Below are positions 8,422 to 16,777 of a DNA stretch of 64,000 nt, one piece after another. Position 1 is the first letter of the stretch; every line of letters starts with the position of its first letter. The translations under genes and the position numbers were made by a program. Source of the DNA: JANMDS01 sp031430575 (GTDB lineage Bacteria > Pseudomonadota > Gammaproteobacteria > Burkholderiales > Casimicrobiaceae); assembly GCA_031430575.1 (NCBI GenBank), contig JANPBT010000062.1:248001-312000 (forward strand), in the 5' to 3' direction. The notes under the pieces were generated by a model. That model was given only the letters and a program-made list of their open reading frames with translations. It was not told the origin of the DNA and did not search any database.

Positions 8422-9117
8422 ATGATTAACAAAATCTTTCCATCGCTTGAAGCAGCCGTCGCTGATGTTCAAGACGGCGCAACGGTGATGATCGGCGGCT
8501 TCGGCGGCGCGGGCATGCCAAACGAGCTGGTAGATGCTTTGCGCGAAAATGGCGCAAAGCATCTCACCATCGTTAATAATAATGCGGGCAATGGCGACTA
8601 CGGCTTGGCGCTGCTGATTAAGGAAAAGCGGGTCCGCAAAATTATCTGCTCGTTTCCCAGGCAAGCCGATTCCCATCATTTCGATGCGGCCTACCGTTCG
8701 GGCGCGCTTGAGTTAGAGTTGGTGCCGCAAGGCAATTTATCAGAGCGGATTCGGGCAGCCGGCGTTGGCGTGGCGGGGTTTTACGTGCGCACAACTTACG
8801 GCACGCCGCTTGCGGATGGCAAAGAAGTGCGTGATTTCGGTGGAGTGCCTTATGTTTTCCAAGAACCGATCCACGCCGATTTTGCGCTTATCAAAGCAGA
8901 CAAAGGGGATCGCTGGGGCAATCTTACCTACCGCAAAGCCGCGCGCAATTTTGGCCCGGTAATGGCGATGGCCGCGAAAGTCACCGTCGCCACGGTGCAC
9001 GAAATTTTCGCGCTTGGCGCGCTTGATCCCGAGGCGGTGGTCACGCCCGGTATCTTTGTTAAACGTATCGTACAAATCCCGTATGTGCCAACTCCTGGCA
9101 TGAAGCTGAAAGCGTAA
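8422..9117 (+). CDS. pcaI: 3-oxoadipate CoA-transferase, subunit A
   Basis: Alpha subunit of the enzyme that moves CoA from succinyl-CoA to 3-oxoadipate. The family opening INKIFPSLEAAVADVQDGAT is followed by the glycine-rich GGFGGAGMPNEL. I chose ATG 8422 (231 residues); the in-frame TTG at 8413 overlaps a dispersed-motif copy. The copy at 8399-8413 ends 8 bases before the ATG, so its AGG occupies the ribosome-binding position. pcaJ follows after 3 bases. Confidence 0.93.
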   Translation: MINKIFPSLEAAVADVQDGATVMIGGFGGAGMPNELVDALRENGAKHLTIVNNNAGNGDYGLALLIKEKRVRKIICSFPRQADSHHFDAAYRSGALELELVPQGNLSERIRAAGVGVAGFYVRTTYGTPLADGKEVRDFGGVPYVFQEPIHADFALIKADKGDRWGNLTYRKAARNFGPVMAMAAKVTVATVHEIFALGALDPEAVVTPGIFVKRIVQIPYVPTPGMKLKA

Positions 9118-9120
9118 ATC

Positions 9121-9753
9121 ATGGCTTGGACTAAAGATCAAATCGCCGCGCGCGTGGCAGAAGATATTCCTGCTGGTTCGGTGGTGAATTTAGGAATCGG
9201 TATGCCGACGGCGGTGGCAAATCATATTCCCGCGAGTAACGAAATTATTTTGCATAGCGAAAACGGCATTCTGGGAATGGGGCCAGCCCCAGAGGCTGGC
9301 AATGAAGATTTCGATCTTATTAACGCGGGCAAACAGCCAGTGACGCTTAAAGCCGGCGCATCGTATTTTCACTCCGCCGATTCCTTTGGAATGATGCGCG
9401 CGGGGCATCTCGACGTGTGCGTGCTGGGAGCGTTTCAAGTTTCTGCGCGCGGTGATTTGGCAAATTGGCATACCGGTGCACCCGATGCGATTCCCGCTGT
9501 CGGCGGTGCGATGGATTTAGCGATTGGCGCAAAAAAAACGTTTGTGATGATGGAGCACGTCACGAAAACGGGCGAGATCAAAATCGTGAACAAATGCACG
9601 TATCCACTCACAGGCGTGAATTGCGTCGCGCGGATTTATACCGATTTAGCGGTTTTAGATGTCACGCCAAACGGGCTCAAATTGATCGAAACTGCGCCGC
9701 AGGTATCGTTTGAAGAATTGCAAGCGAAAACGGGCGCGACAATCCTGCGTTGA
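9121..9753 (+). CDS. pcaJ: 3-oxoadipate CoA-transferase, subunit B
   Basis: Beta subunit, 210 residues. The catalytic glutamate lies in the conserved SENGILGMGP stretch (HSENGILG), preceded by the motif VNLGIGMPTAVANHIP. A dispersed-motif copy at 9692-9706 writes TAPQVSF near the C-terminus, a poorly conserved place. It is the last gene of the pca operon and is followed by a strong bidirectional terminator. No pcaF thiolase is in the window, so the final step must be encoded elsewhere. Confidence 0.93.
   Translation: MAWTKDQIAARVAEDIPAGSVVNLGIGMPTAVANHIPASNEIILHSENGILGMGPAPEAGNEDFDLINAGKQPVTLKAGASYFHSADSFGMMRAGHLDVCVLGAFQVSARGDLANWHTGAPDAIPAVGGAMDLAIGAKKTFVMMEHVTKTGEIKIVNKCTYPLTGVNCVARIYTDLAVLDVTPNGLKLIETAPQVSFEELQAKTGATILR
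9692..9706 (+). repeat. Dispersed 15-bp motif, exact copy 3
   Basis: Inside pcaJ near its 3' end, read as APQV. Confidence 0.95.
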
Positions 9754-9830
9754 CAGCAGGCGCTGCCGACTGCCCGGGGAGACCTCAATCTTCACAGCCC
9801 CGCGACCCATCGATGAATTTACTTTTTTAA

Positions 9831-9863
9831 CCAAAAACGCCGCGATAGACGCGGCGTTTTTGG
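9831..9863. terminator. Bidirectional terminator between pcaJ and the tannase gene
   Basis: A perfect 14-bp stem, CCAAAAACGCCGCG / CGCGGCGTTTTTGG, with a five-base loop ATAGA. The A-run on one side and T-run on the other let it work on both strands. It separates the convergent pca operon and tannase-family gene. Confidence 0.9.
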
Positions 9864-9880
9864 GTCACGACGAAGCGGGC

Positions 9881-11584
9881 TTACTGGCAGCGGAAGCTGC
9901 TCGCCTGCTCGCTATCGCCGCCAACGTAAGTGGCAACCGTTGGATACGCGCAAAGCGGACGGGACCGCGTTTGCGACCATGCGCTCGGAATTTCCGCGTT
10001 GATTCCACCCGCATTTCCGACGCCGCGCACCGCAGCAAAAATCGAATCGGGGGCGATTCCGCGCTCGACCCAATTAACCATTGGCGTAATCGGATCAAAT
10101 TGATCGGTGGCCGTGCCGCCGCTGCAGTGCGGCATGCTCGGGATGGTGAAGAGGCGTGCAAAGTTGCGCGCGTCACCGTTGTTTGCGGCGGCTACGCTTT
10201 GATACCAAGCAAGGCTATCTGCTGCGGAAAAAATGGGGTCACTCGCGCCGTGGTAGACCAATACTTTTGCCCCACGATCTCGCAGCGTAGCCAAATTACT
10301 CGGATTGGGTGGTGTCATAAAGGTCATTCCGGCCTCGGTAAAGGTCGCGTTCGTCGCGTAGATTCCGGTATTCAAGCTGTCAACGTCGACCGTCAAGGAA
10401 TTTGGAATGAATGCTGGCGTCGCGCGGAAAATCGTGCCTGCAGCAAGCGGATCAAGCGCAATTGAATTCACAAATTTCCACAATGCCCAGTTTGAGTAGC
10501 CGATACCACTATCAAACCAAAACGGGCTGTAGATCGCTTGGCTCGCGCTTGTTTTTGCGCCAGCATGAACCGCGGCAACAACGGTTTTTTGATCTGCGGT
10601 CAAGCAGCTGCCATCGCGTGCGCCAGAGCAGGTTGGCACGTCAACAGCGAAATTAAACGTTGCCTGACAGCGAATAGGGTCTTGGATCAAACCGTCGTTT
10701 AGACCATCTAGAGCATCACATTTTTGCAAGATTTTGCCCGCGACCATTCGCCGCTCGGCCGCGGTGAAACCGGTGCTTAAATCAGGAATGGTGTTCGCGC
10801 CGTTGAGCGTCGTTGCGCCCGGAGTCATCACCTTTGCGAATTGTTGTGAGCTCCAGATAGCAGCTACCGCTGATTTTGGCAATTGGTATCCGGGCGCGCC
10901 GGCAATGAAGCCGTCGTACTGATCGCCGTAGCGCGCTGCTGCAACTAAGGTATGCCGACCGCCGTTGGAGCAGCCGCCGATGTAAGAGCGATCTGGCACT
11001 TTGCCGTAGCCCGATTTCACTAAGGCTTTCGCCATGGGTGTGAGCTTGCCAACGGCCTGGTAGCCGTAGTCGAGTCGTGCTTGGGGTTCGAAGCCAAAAG
11101 CGGTGGTCTGCGCACCGGTGTGCCCCGCGTCTGAGCTTAACACTGCAAAACCTTGCGCCAGGGCATGGGTCGTTGCGCCACCGCCAAATGCGCCGACGGC
11201 GGTGACAACGCTGCCATCAAGCCCGCCATTGGCCTGATAAAAGTAGCGGCCGTTCCAATCGTTGGGCAATCGCATCTCAAAGCCGATTGCGTACGTGCGC
11301 CCGTCACTACCGGTGCGCTCATTCATCTTGCCTTTGACGAGGCAATGCGCAGCGATTGGCGCGCCCGCGAGCGTGATCGTTCCCGCTGGGGCCACCACTG
11401 CCGAGTCGATCGCGGTGTTGGCAAACGTAAAGCTCGTTTTGATGCCCTCGCAGGAGGAAATCTTTGCGCCAACGGCCTCGCTAAGTGTTACGGCTGGAAC
11501 GCTAGGGGCAACAGAGTTATCGCCGCCGCAACCGGCGAGCGCTGCCAAAAGCGGGACGGTGCTGAGTCTAAAAAGATTACGCAT
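9881..11584 (-). CDS. Tannase/feruloyl esterase family lipoprotein
   Basis: A 567-residue secreted serine esterase of the tannase family (PF07519). The start at 11584 is supported by GGAGG six bases upstream. Residues 1-20 form a lipoprotein signal with lipobox LAGC. The nucleophile motif is GGCSNGGRHTL (GCSxGG), a conserved region FIAGAPGYQL follows, and the catalytic His is in SMPHCSGG. Family members hydrolyse gallate or hydroxycinnamate esters. Next to protocatechuate genes and in the same window as a feruloyl-CoA synthase cluster, release of ferulate or gallate-type acids from plant material is a reasonable inference. A palindrome just upstream (11598-11617) may bind the neighbouring MarR protein. 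Confidence 0.9.
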   Translation of the reverse strand: MRNLFRLSTVPLLAALAGCGGDNSVAPSVPAVTLSEAVGAKISSCEGIKTSFTFANTAIDSAVVAPAGTITLAGAPIAAHCLVKGKMNERTGSDGRTYAIGFEMRLPNDWNGRYFYQANGGLDGSVVTAVGAFGGGATTHALAQGFAVLSSDAGHTGAQTTAFGFEPQARLDYGYQAVGKLTPMAKALVKSGYGKVPDRSYIGGCSNGGRHTLVAAARYGDQYDGFIAGAPGYQLPKSAVAAIWSSQQFAKVMTPGATTLNGANTIPDLSTGFTAAERRMVAGKILQKCDALDGLNDGLIQDPIRCQATFNFAVDVPTCSGARDGSCLTADQKTVVAAVHAGAKTSASQAIYSPFWFDSGIGYSNWALWKFVNSIALDPLAAGTIFRATPAFIPNSLTVDVDSLNTGIYATNATFTEAGMTFMTPPNPSNLATLRDRGAKVLVYHGASDPIFSAADSLAWYQSVAAANNGDARNFARLFTIPSMPHCSGGTATDQFDPITPMVNWVERGIAPDSIFAAVRGVGNAGGINAEIPSAWSQTRSRPLCAYPTVATYVGGDSEQASSFRCQ

Positions 11585-11597
11585 TTCAAAGCCTCCA

Positions 11598-11617
11598 TGA
11601 TTATTGTTTATCAATCA
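11598..11617. promoter_or_regulatory. Candidate MarR-type operator upstream of the tannase gene
   Basis: The sequence TGATTATTGTTTATCAATCA is an imperfect palindrome (TGATT...AATCA) immediately upstream of the ribosome-binding site. It shares ATTATT...TAT...ATCATAA with the palindrome between the divergent hydroxycinnamate genes at 29242-29266. Placement and similarity suggest one regulator for both. Inference only. Confidence 0.4.
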
Positions 11618-11694
11618 TAACGACTTTTGATTTAAAGTGCAAGCCCTTTTTTTTAGGCTCAGATAATCGTAAAAAACTGAATAATGTGTCAAAA

Positions 11695-11709
11695 CTGCGC
11701 CGCAGGTAT
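11695..11709 (+). repeat. Dispersed 15-bp motif, exact copy 4
   Basis: Between the marR and tannase genes; flank CAAAA. Confidence 0.95.
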
Positions 11710-11722
11710 TGATGCAAAACCG

Positions 11723-12187
11723 TTACGATTTGTAGATTTTCTGCAGGAGTGTCATTAAAGTGGTTCGCTCCGAAGTGCTGAGTTTTTTCGCTGCCTTATC
11801 TTCGAGCTCGCGCACGATCTTCTCAGCATCAGTCACCACTTTCACGCCTTTAGGTTGCAGGTAAATGCCAATGGCTCGGCCGTCGGTTGGATGTGGCTCG
11901 CGCGCAATTAATCCGCGCGTGTCGAGCGACGCAACGATCCGCACGAGGTTTGGCGACAAGATGCCTAAGGTATGGCAGAGCTCGCGCGACGTGATCCCGG
12001 GATTGTGAAGCGCAAGCGAGAGCACGGAAAATTCCACGGGGCGAATGCCGTAGATCGCCATGCGCTCCAAATAATGTTCAATAACGGTGAGCGCTGCGCG
12101 CCGACAGTTGTAGCCAACGAGCGATTCCAAAAACGAAGTATCGATCTTTCGTCCGGCGGATCGTGATTGTGATTTTGACTTTTCCAT
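11723..12187 (-). CDS. MarR-family transcriptional regulator
   Basis: A 154-residue winged-helix repressor. The recognition region is ITSRELCHTLGILSPNLVRIVASLDTRG followed by the wing IAREPHPTDGRAIGIYLQPKG, a typical MarR layout with dimerisation helices at both ends. ATG at 12187 is preferred over an upstream TTG at 12211. MarR proteins often sense phenolic acids or their CoA esters. It sits upstream of and in the same direction as the tannase gene, so control of aromatic genes is likely; control of the maltodextrin genes is less so. Confidence 0.9.
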   Translation of the reverse strand: MEKSKSQSRSAGRKIDTSFLESLVGYNCRRAALTVIEHYLERMAIYGIRPVEFSVLSLALHNPGITSRELCHTLGILSPNLVRIVASLDTRGLIAREPHPTDGRAIGIYLQPKGVKVVTDAEKIVRELEDKAAKKLSTSERTTLMTLLQKIYKS

Positions 12188-12235
12188 AGCATTGACACTA
12201 TACCGTTTCAACCGGTGGGCGCGTCAACGCACGCC

Positions 12236-13378
12236 TTAGCCGGGTGTGCTCGTGCGCGTACACGCTCTGCCATCATTGTCGAATAGATGTACATCGCGCT
12301 GACCCATATAAAGCGTGATCGATGTGCCATAAGCGGGGTTGGATTCACCGGGTAGCTTGACCGTGACCAGCGGCTGACCCGACGCGACTGACACATAGGC
12401 AATCGTGGAATCTCCGAGTCGCTCGCTATGTTGGATTTGGCCTGAAATCTGCGCCGCAAGGTTGCCCTCAACGGGCGAAATCATGATGTGCTCGGGACGG
12501 ATTCCAAAATGGATGCTTGCGCCATCGGTGATGTCGGTAGCGTTGACCTCAGCCGATAACACGGCATCGCCCAAGGCAAACGTCGCGAGGCGATCGGTTT
12601 TTGATTTCAGCGTGCCCGCCAGCACATTCATCTTTGGCGAGCCGATAAATTCTGCGACAAACTTACTTGCCGGGTGGTGATAGAGCTCCATGGGCGAGCC
12701 TACTTGCGCGATGCTGCCATGTTTGGCAATCGCATCACCCGTATGCAGCAGCACGATCTTATCGGCCAGCGTCATCGCTTCAACTTGATCGTGGGTCACG
12801 TAGATCATGCTCGCTGAGCCGATTTCGCGATGCAGTTTTGCGATCTCAATGCGGGTCTGCACGCGCAGGGCTGCATCGAGATTGGACAGCGGCTCATCGA
12901 ATAAAAATACCTGAGGCTCTTTAACGATCGCCCGACCAATCGCGACGCGTTGACGTTGCCCGCCTGAAAGCGCTTTGGGCAATCGATCAAGCAATGGCGT
13001 AAGCTGCAAAATTTCGCCCGCTGCCCGCACTTTTTTGTCGATGGCTGCTTTATCAGCGCCGAAAACGCGCAGCCCAAAGGCCATGTTTTCATAGACCGTC
13101 ATGTGCGGATAAAGCGCGTAGCTTTGGAAAACCATCGCCACACCGCGTTTCGCAGGCTCGACATTATTGACATTAACGCCATCGATGAAAAGCTCGCCAG
13201 AGCTGACATCCTCTAAACCGGCGACCATGCGTAGAAGCGTAGATTTACCGCAGCCGGAAGGACCTACGAAGACGCAAAATTCACCGGGAGCGATTTGCAG
13301 GTTGGCCGCGTTAATGGTCAGCGCCGTGCTGCCGGGGTAGCGCTTGCAGAGATTGCGGAATTCGATGCGCGGGGTCAT
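12236..13378 (-). CDS. Maltodextrin ABC transporter ATP-binding protein (MalK/MsmK type)
   Basis: A 380-residue CUT1-class ATPase energising sugar import. Walker A GPSGCGKST (about residues 37-45), Q-loop VFQSYALYPHMTVYENM, signature LSGGQRQRVAIGR, Walker B QVFLFDEPLSNLDA and H-loop YVTHDQVEAM are all intact. The C-terminal regulatory OB region contains FGIRPEHI. It is the last gene of the pulA-malEFG-glucosidase-malK operon, 7 bases after the glucosidase. A decayed dispersed-motif copy (12449-12463) lies in the C-terminal domain and writes AAQISGQ. Confidence 0.93.
   Translation of the reverse strand: MTPRIEFRNLCKRYPGSTALTINAANLQIAPGEFCVFVGPSGCGKSTLLRMVAGLEDVSSGELFIDGVNVNNVEPAKRGVAMVFQSYALYPHMTVYENMAFGLRVFGADKAAIDKKVRAAGEILQLTPLLDRLPKALSGGQRQRVAIGRAIVKEPQVFLFDEPLSNLDAALRVQTRIEIAKLHREIGSASMIYVTHDQVEAMTLADKIVLLHTGDAIAKHGSIAQVGSPMELYHHPASKFVAEFIGSPKMNVLAGTLKSKTDRLATFALGDAVLSAEVNATDITDGASIHFGIRPEHIMISPVEGNLAAQISGQIQHSERLGDSTIAYVSVASGQPLVTVKLPGESNPAYGTSITLYMGQRDVHLFDNDGRACTRTSTPG
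12449..12463 (+). repeat. Dispersed motif, decayed copy
   Basis: CTGCGCCGCAAGGTT: as if one A were inserted in the motif. Inside malK-type gene, minus-strand reading AAQIS. Confidence 0.6.
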
Positions 13379-13385
13379 TTCAATC

Positions 13386-15017
13386 TCATTTCAGCGTTGC
13401 AATGAGCCCCGACCATGGTGCAAAGCCTGCACCACTTGCGGTTTGTTCGGCACCTGTTAATTTTGTCGCTGTCAAGACTTCAGCGATCATCATTTCTGCG
13501 GGTAGGGTCAATGAAGCGGCGTCAGCGCTGAAATTGAACGCACAGAGCACCTTTTCTGCGCCGCAGGTACGCACAAATGCGAAGACCTGTGGGTGCTTTG
13601 GGAGCAACGCCATGTCGCCGTCGATCAATGTGCGCTGGGTTTTGCGCCAATGCAGAAAGTTGCGGTAAAAATTAAGCAGCGAGGCTGCATCGCTGTCTTG
13701 CGTATCGACAGCCAATGCTTTTTGCGCGTCTGAAATGGGTAGCCACGGCTTAGAATTTCCGCTACCAAATCCGGCATCGGCATGCTTCGATTCCCAGACA
13801 AAGGGCGTGCGGCAGCCGTCTCGACCTTTGAATTCTGGCCACATCGTAATTCCAAACGGATCTTGCAAGTCTTCAAATGCGAGATCAGCTTCTTCCAAGC
13901 CGAGCTCGTCTCCTTGATAAATGCAAGGTGAGCCGCGCAGAGAAAGCTGCATGGCGGCGGCGATGCGCAGTTTTTGCGGGTTGCCATTCCAGCGCGAGGC
14001 TAATCGCATCACGTCGTGATTGGCCAATGCCCACGATGGCCAGCCATCGCCAACTTTTTCACCGAATTGACGGAACGTATCGTGCAAGAAATTTGCATCG
14101 TGCGCTGCGCCGAGTAAGTCAAAGCTATACGCCATATGCAGCTTATCGCCGCCTTGCGTATATTCGGCCATGCGCCCGAGGCTGTCGTCGCAACCAATTT
14201 CGCCGACCATTGTGGTGTCGCGATATTGATCGAGCAGGGCGCGGAGCTTGCGCAAAAAACCCAGATTTTCTGGGCGACTTTTATCGTAAATATGGGCTTG
14301 CCAGCTATACGGGTTTGTTTGCTGAGTAGACGGATGGTCGTTGGCGCCTGCGCGTGGCGGGTTATCGCGCAATTGCGGATCATGAAAGTAGAAATTCACC
14401 GTATCAAGCCGATAGCCATCGACGCCCAAATCGAGCCAAAACTTTACGGTGGTTAAAAGCGCGTCTTGCACCTCAGGATTGTGGAAGTTTAGATCGGGCT
14501 GGCTGGCTAAGAAATTATGAAAATAATACTGACAACGCGCGGTATCCCATGTCCAAGCGCTACCGCCAAAAATGGAAAGCCAATTATTGGGCGGAGTGCC
14601 ATCAGGCTTTGCATCTGCCCATACAAACCAATCGCTCTTGGCGTTGGTTTTGCGCTTGCGGCTTTCTTCAAACCACGGATGGACATCGGATGTATGCGAT
14701 AACACCTGATCGATGATCACTTTTAATCCGTGCGCATGTGCCCCATCGACCATTGCTTTGAAGTCAGCCAGCGATCCAAAAATAGGATCAACATCGCAAT
14801 AGTCTGAGACGTCGTAGCCGAAATCTTTCATCGGGCTTTTGAAAATCGGAGATAGCCAGATGGCGTCAACCCCGAGCTTTGCGACATAGCCTAAGCTCGC
14901 GGTAATGCCTGGAATATCGCCGACGCCATCGCCATTACCATCACGAAAAGAGCGCGGGTAGATTTGATAAATAACGCCGCCGCGCCACCAATTACTGTTC
15001 TCAGCTTTTTGAATCAT
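13386..15017 (-). CDS. Alpha-glucosidase, GH13
   Basis: A 543-residue cytoplasmic glucosidase without signal peptide. The family opening WWRGGVIYQIYPRSFRDGNG is followed by GH13 conserved regions: nucleophile Asp in GVDGYRLDTVNFY, acid/base Glu in TMVGEIGCDD, and ALANHDVMR with the third acid. It should cleave imported maltodextrins to glucose. Placement inside the ABC transporter operon supports this. A motif copy with one changed last base (13556-13570) writes RTCGAE in the C-terminal beta domain. Confidence 0.92.
   Translation of the reverse strand: MIQKAENSNWWRGGVIYQIYPRSFRDGNGDGVGDIPGITASLGYVAKLGVDAIWLSPIFKSPMKDFGYDVSDYCDVDPIFGSLADFKAMVDGAHAHGLKVIIDQVLSHTSDVHPWFEESRKRKTNAKSDWFVWADAKPDGTPPNNWLSIFGGSAWTWDTARCQYYFHNFLASQPDLNFHNPEVQDALLTTVKFWLDLGVDGYRLDTVNFYFHDPQLRDNPPRAGANDHPSTQQTNPYSWQAHIYDKSRPENLGFLRKLRALLDQYRDTTMVGEIGCDDSLGRMAEYTQGGDKLHMAYSFDLLGAAHDANFLHDTFRQFGEKVGDGWPSWALANHDVMRLASRWNGNPQKLRIAAAMQLSLRGSPCIYQGDELGLEEADLAFEDLQDPFGITMWPEFKGRDGCRTPFVWESKHADAGFGSGNSKPWLPISDAQKALAVDTQDSDAASLLNFYRNFLHWRKTQRTLIDGDMALLPKHPQVFAFVRTCGAEKVLCAFNFSADAASLTLPAEMMIAEVLTATKLTGAEQTASGAGFAPWSGLIATLK
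13556..13570 (+). repeat. Dispersed motif, last base C
   Basis: First 14 bases exact. Inside the alpha-glucosidase gene, read on the minus strand as RTCGAE. Confidence 0.88.
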
Positions 15018-15026
15018 GATTTAGAG

Positions 15027-15863
15027 TTAACCTTTGATAGCGCCAGCCGTGAGGCCAGAGACAATTTTCTTTTGAAAAACGAGTACGAGGAGCAAGAGCG
15101 GAATCGTGACGATGACCGATGCCGCCATGATGCTGCCCCATGGCAGCTCAAAAGCGGTATCACCGGCAATCATCGATAAACCGACCGGAACTGTGCGTCG
15201 GGTATCGTCGGCAACGAACGTCAGCGCGAATAGAAATTCATTCCAGGCGCCGATGAACGCGAGCAAGCCGGTGGAAACGAGCGCGGGCCACAACAGCGGC
15301 ATGAAGACTTGAAAAATAATGCGTAGCGGCCCGCAGCCATCCATGATCGCCGCTTCTTCTAATTCGTTGGGCAACTCGCGCATAAACGTGGTTAATATCC
15401 AGACCGTAAATGGAAGCGTAAATACCGTATACGGCACGACCAAGCCGAGTGTTTGGTTATAGAGCCCCATCGATCGAATCAACTCGAACATGCCCGACAA
15501 AATTGCGACTTGCGGGAACATGCTCACGCCTAAAATCGTCATCAGCAAAAGCTCTTTGCCTTTGAAGCGAATACGACCCAATGCGTAGGCGGCCGTCAGG
15601 CTAATCATCATCGCCAAACTGACGGTGACGGTGGCAACCAAAATGGAATTGCCCAGTTGCTGGCCGAAAGTCTGCCGACCACTGAAAAGCCCAAGATAGT
15701 TGCTGATCGATGGCGCGCTCGGCCACATCGAAACTTCATACACAGCGTTGCCGACTTTGAGCGACGAAGTAATTACATACAAAAACGGAATCACCGCAAT
15801 GGCGACAACTATTGCTGCGGCGCAATAAATGGCTAGGGTGCCCCACCAAGGACGATGGTTCAC
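15027..15863 (-). CDS. Sugar ABC transporter permease, MalG type
   Basis: A 278-residue inner-membrane permease with about six helices and the EAA loop EEAAIMDGCGPLRIIFQVFMP (about residues 195-215) that contacts the ATPase. GTG start at 15863 overlaps the upstream permease stop (GTGA), with GGAGG upstream. It ends 9 bases before the glucosidase gene. Confidence 0.93.
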   Translation of the reverse strand: MNHRPWWGTLAIYCAAAIVVAIAVIPFLYVITSSLKVGNAVYEVSMWPSAPSISNYLGLFSGRQTFGQQLGNSILVATVTVSLAMMISLTAAYALGRIRFKGKELLLMTILGVSMFPQVAILSGMFELIRSMGLYNQTLGLVVPYTVFTLPFTVWILTTFMRELPNELEEAAIMDGCGPLRIIFQVFMPLLWPALVSTGLLAFIGAWNEFLFALTFVADDTRRTVPVGLSMIAGDTAFELPWGSIMAASVIVTIPLLLLVLVFQKKIVSGLTAGAIKG

Positions 15864-16777
15864 TTGCTATCCTCCGCGAGCTTGACACGCGCGCCACGCA
15901 CAAAAATGAACGCTGAAAGCATGATGAGCAAAAACAGGGATGTGGAGGCGGCCGAACCAAAGCCCACGTTGCCGTTATCAACCATTTCACGGCGCACAAA
16001 ACCGGACATGCTGATGGTGCTGCTGTTGTTGGATGTCAAGATATAAATCAAATCAAACACGCGCAACGCATCAAGCAGCCGAAAGACCATGGCCACGAGC
16101 AACGCATTGCGAATCAGTGGAAGCGTGACTTTAAAGAAAACGCGCAATGGATGCACGCCATCGACCTTGGCCGCTTCGTAGCAATCTTTTGGCAGCGTTT
16201 GCAACGCGGCCAGGCAAAGTAGCGCCATGAAGGGCACCGTTTTCCAGACATCAACGGCCACCACCGTCGCCATCGCGTATTGCGCGTCCGCGGTCCACGC
16301 CAATTTCTGCGAAATGATGCGGAGTTTTTCGAGCCATTCGTTGATGATGCCAAATTGATCGTGGAGCATCCATTGCCACATCTTGGCTGAAACGATCGTG
16401 GGGATTGCCCACGGGATCAATACCGCTGTGCGTACGAGCGTGCGGCCTCTAAATTCTTGATTGAGCAGCATTGCCAAGCCGAGGCCGAGCACCGTTTCAA
16501 GCACGACTGAGACCGCTGCAAATTTGAAGGTATTACGAATGGAAGTGCCCCAATCGCTCTTCCAAAATCCATCGGTGTAATTGGGGTTTGCGAACAATCC
16601 AAATTCACCGAAATAGTTTTCAAGACCGATCCAGCGGCTGGATTCCAAATTATTGAGATTGGTCTCGGTAAAGCTAAACCAAATCGAGCGGGCGAGTGGC
16701 CACGCCGCGACAGCGATCATCAATATGATCGTCGGCGCTAAAAACGCCCAAGCGATGCGGCTGCTGCGGGCTACCAC
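15860..16777 (-). CDS. Sugar ABC transporter permease, MalF type
   Basis: A 305-residue permease, six predicted helices, with the EAA loop YEAAKVDGVHPLRVFFKVTL at about residues 215-235. It starts with GTG at 16777 and overlaps the binding-protein gene by 7 bases. It lacks the long periplasmic insertion of E. coli MalF, as is usual for Gram-positive-type and many proteobacterial sugar permeases. Confidence 0.93.
   Translation of the reverse strand: MVARSSRIAWAFLAPTIILMIAVAAWPLARSIWFSFTETNLNNLESSRWIGLENYFGEFGLFANPNYTDGFWKSDWGTSIRNTFKFAAVSVVLETVLGLGLAMLLNQEFRGRTLVRTAVLIPWAIPTIVSAKMWQWMLHDQFGIINEWLEKLRIISQKLAWTADAQYAMATVVAVDVWKTVPFMALLCLAALQTLPKDCYEAAKVDGVHPLRVFFKVTLPLIRNALLVAMVFRLLDALRVFDLIYILTSNNSSTISMSGFVRREMVDNGNVGFGSAASTSLFLLIMLSAFIFVRGARVKLAEDSK

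Noticed and set aside
9710..10465. 251-codon plus-strand ORF
   Set aside because: It lies antisense to the tannase-family gene, contains the terminator stem and has no recognisable domain.
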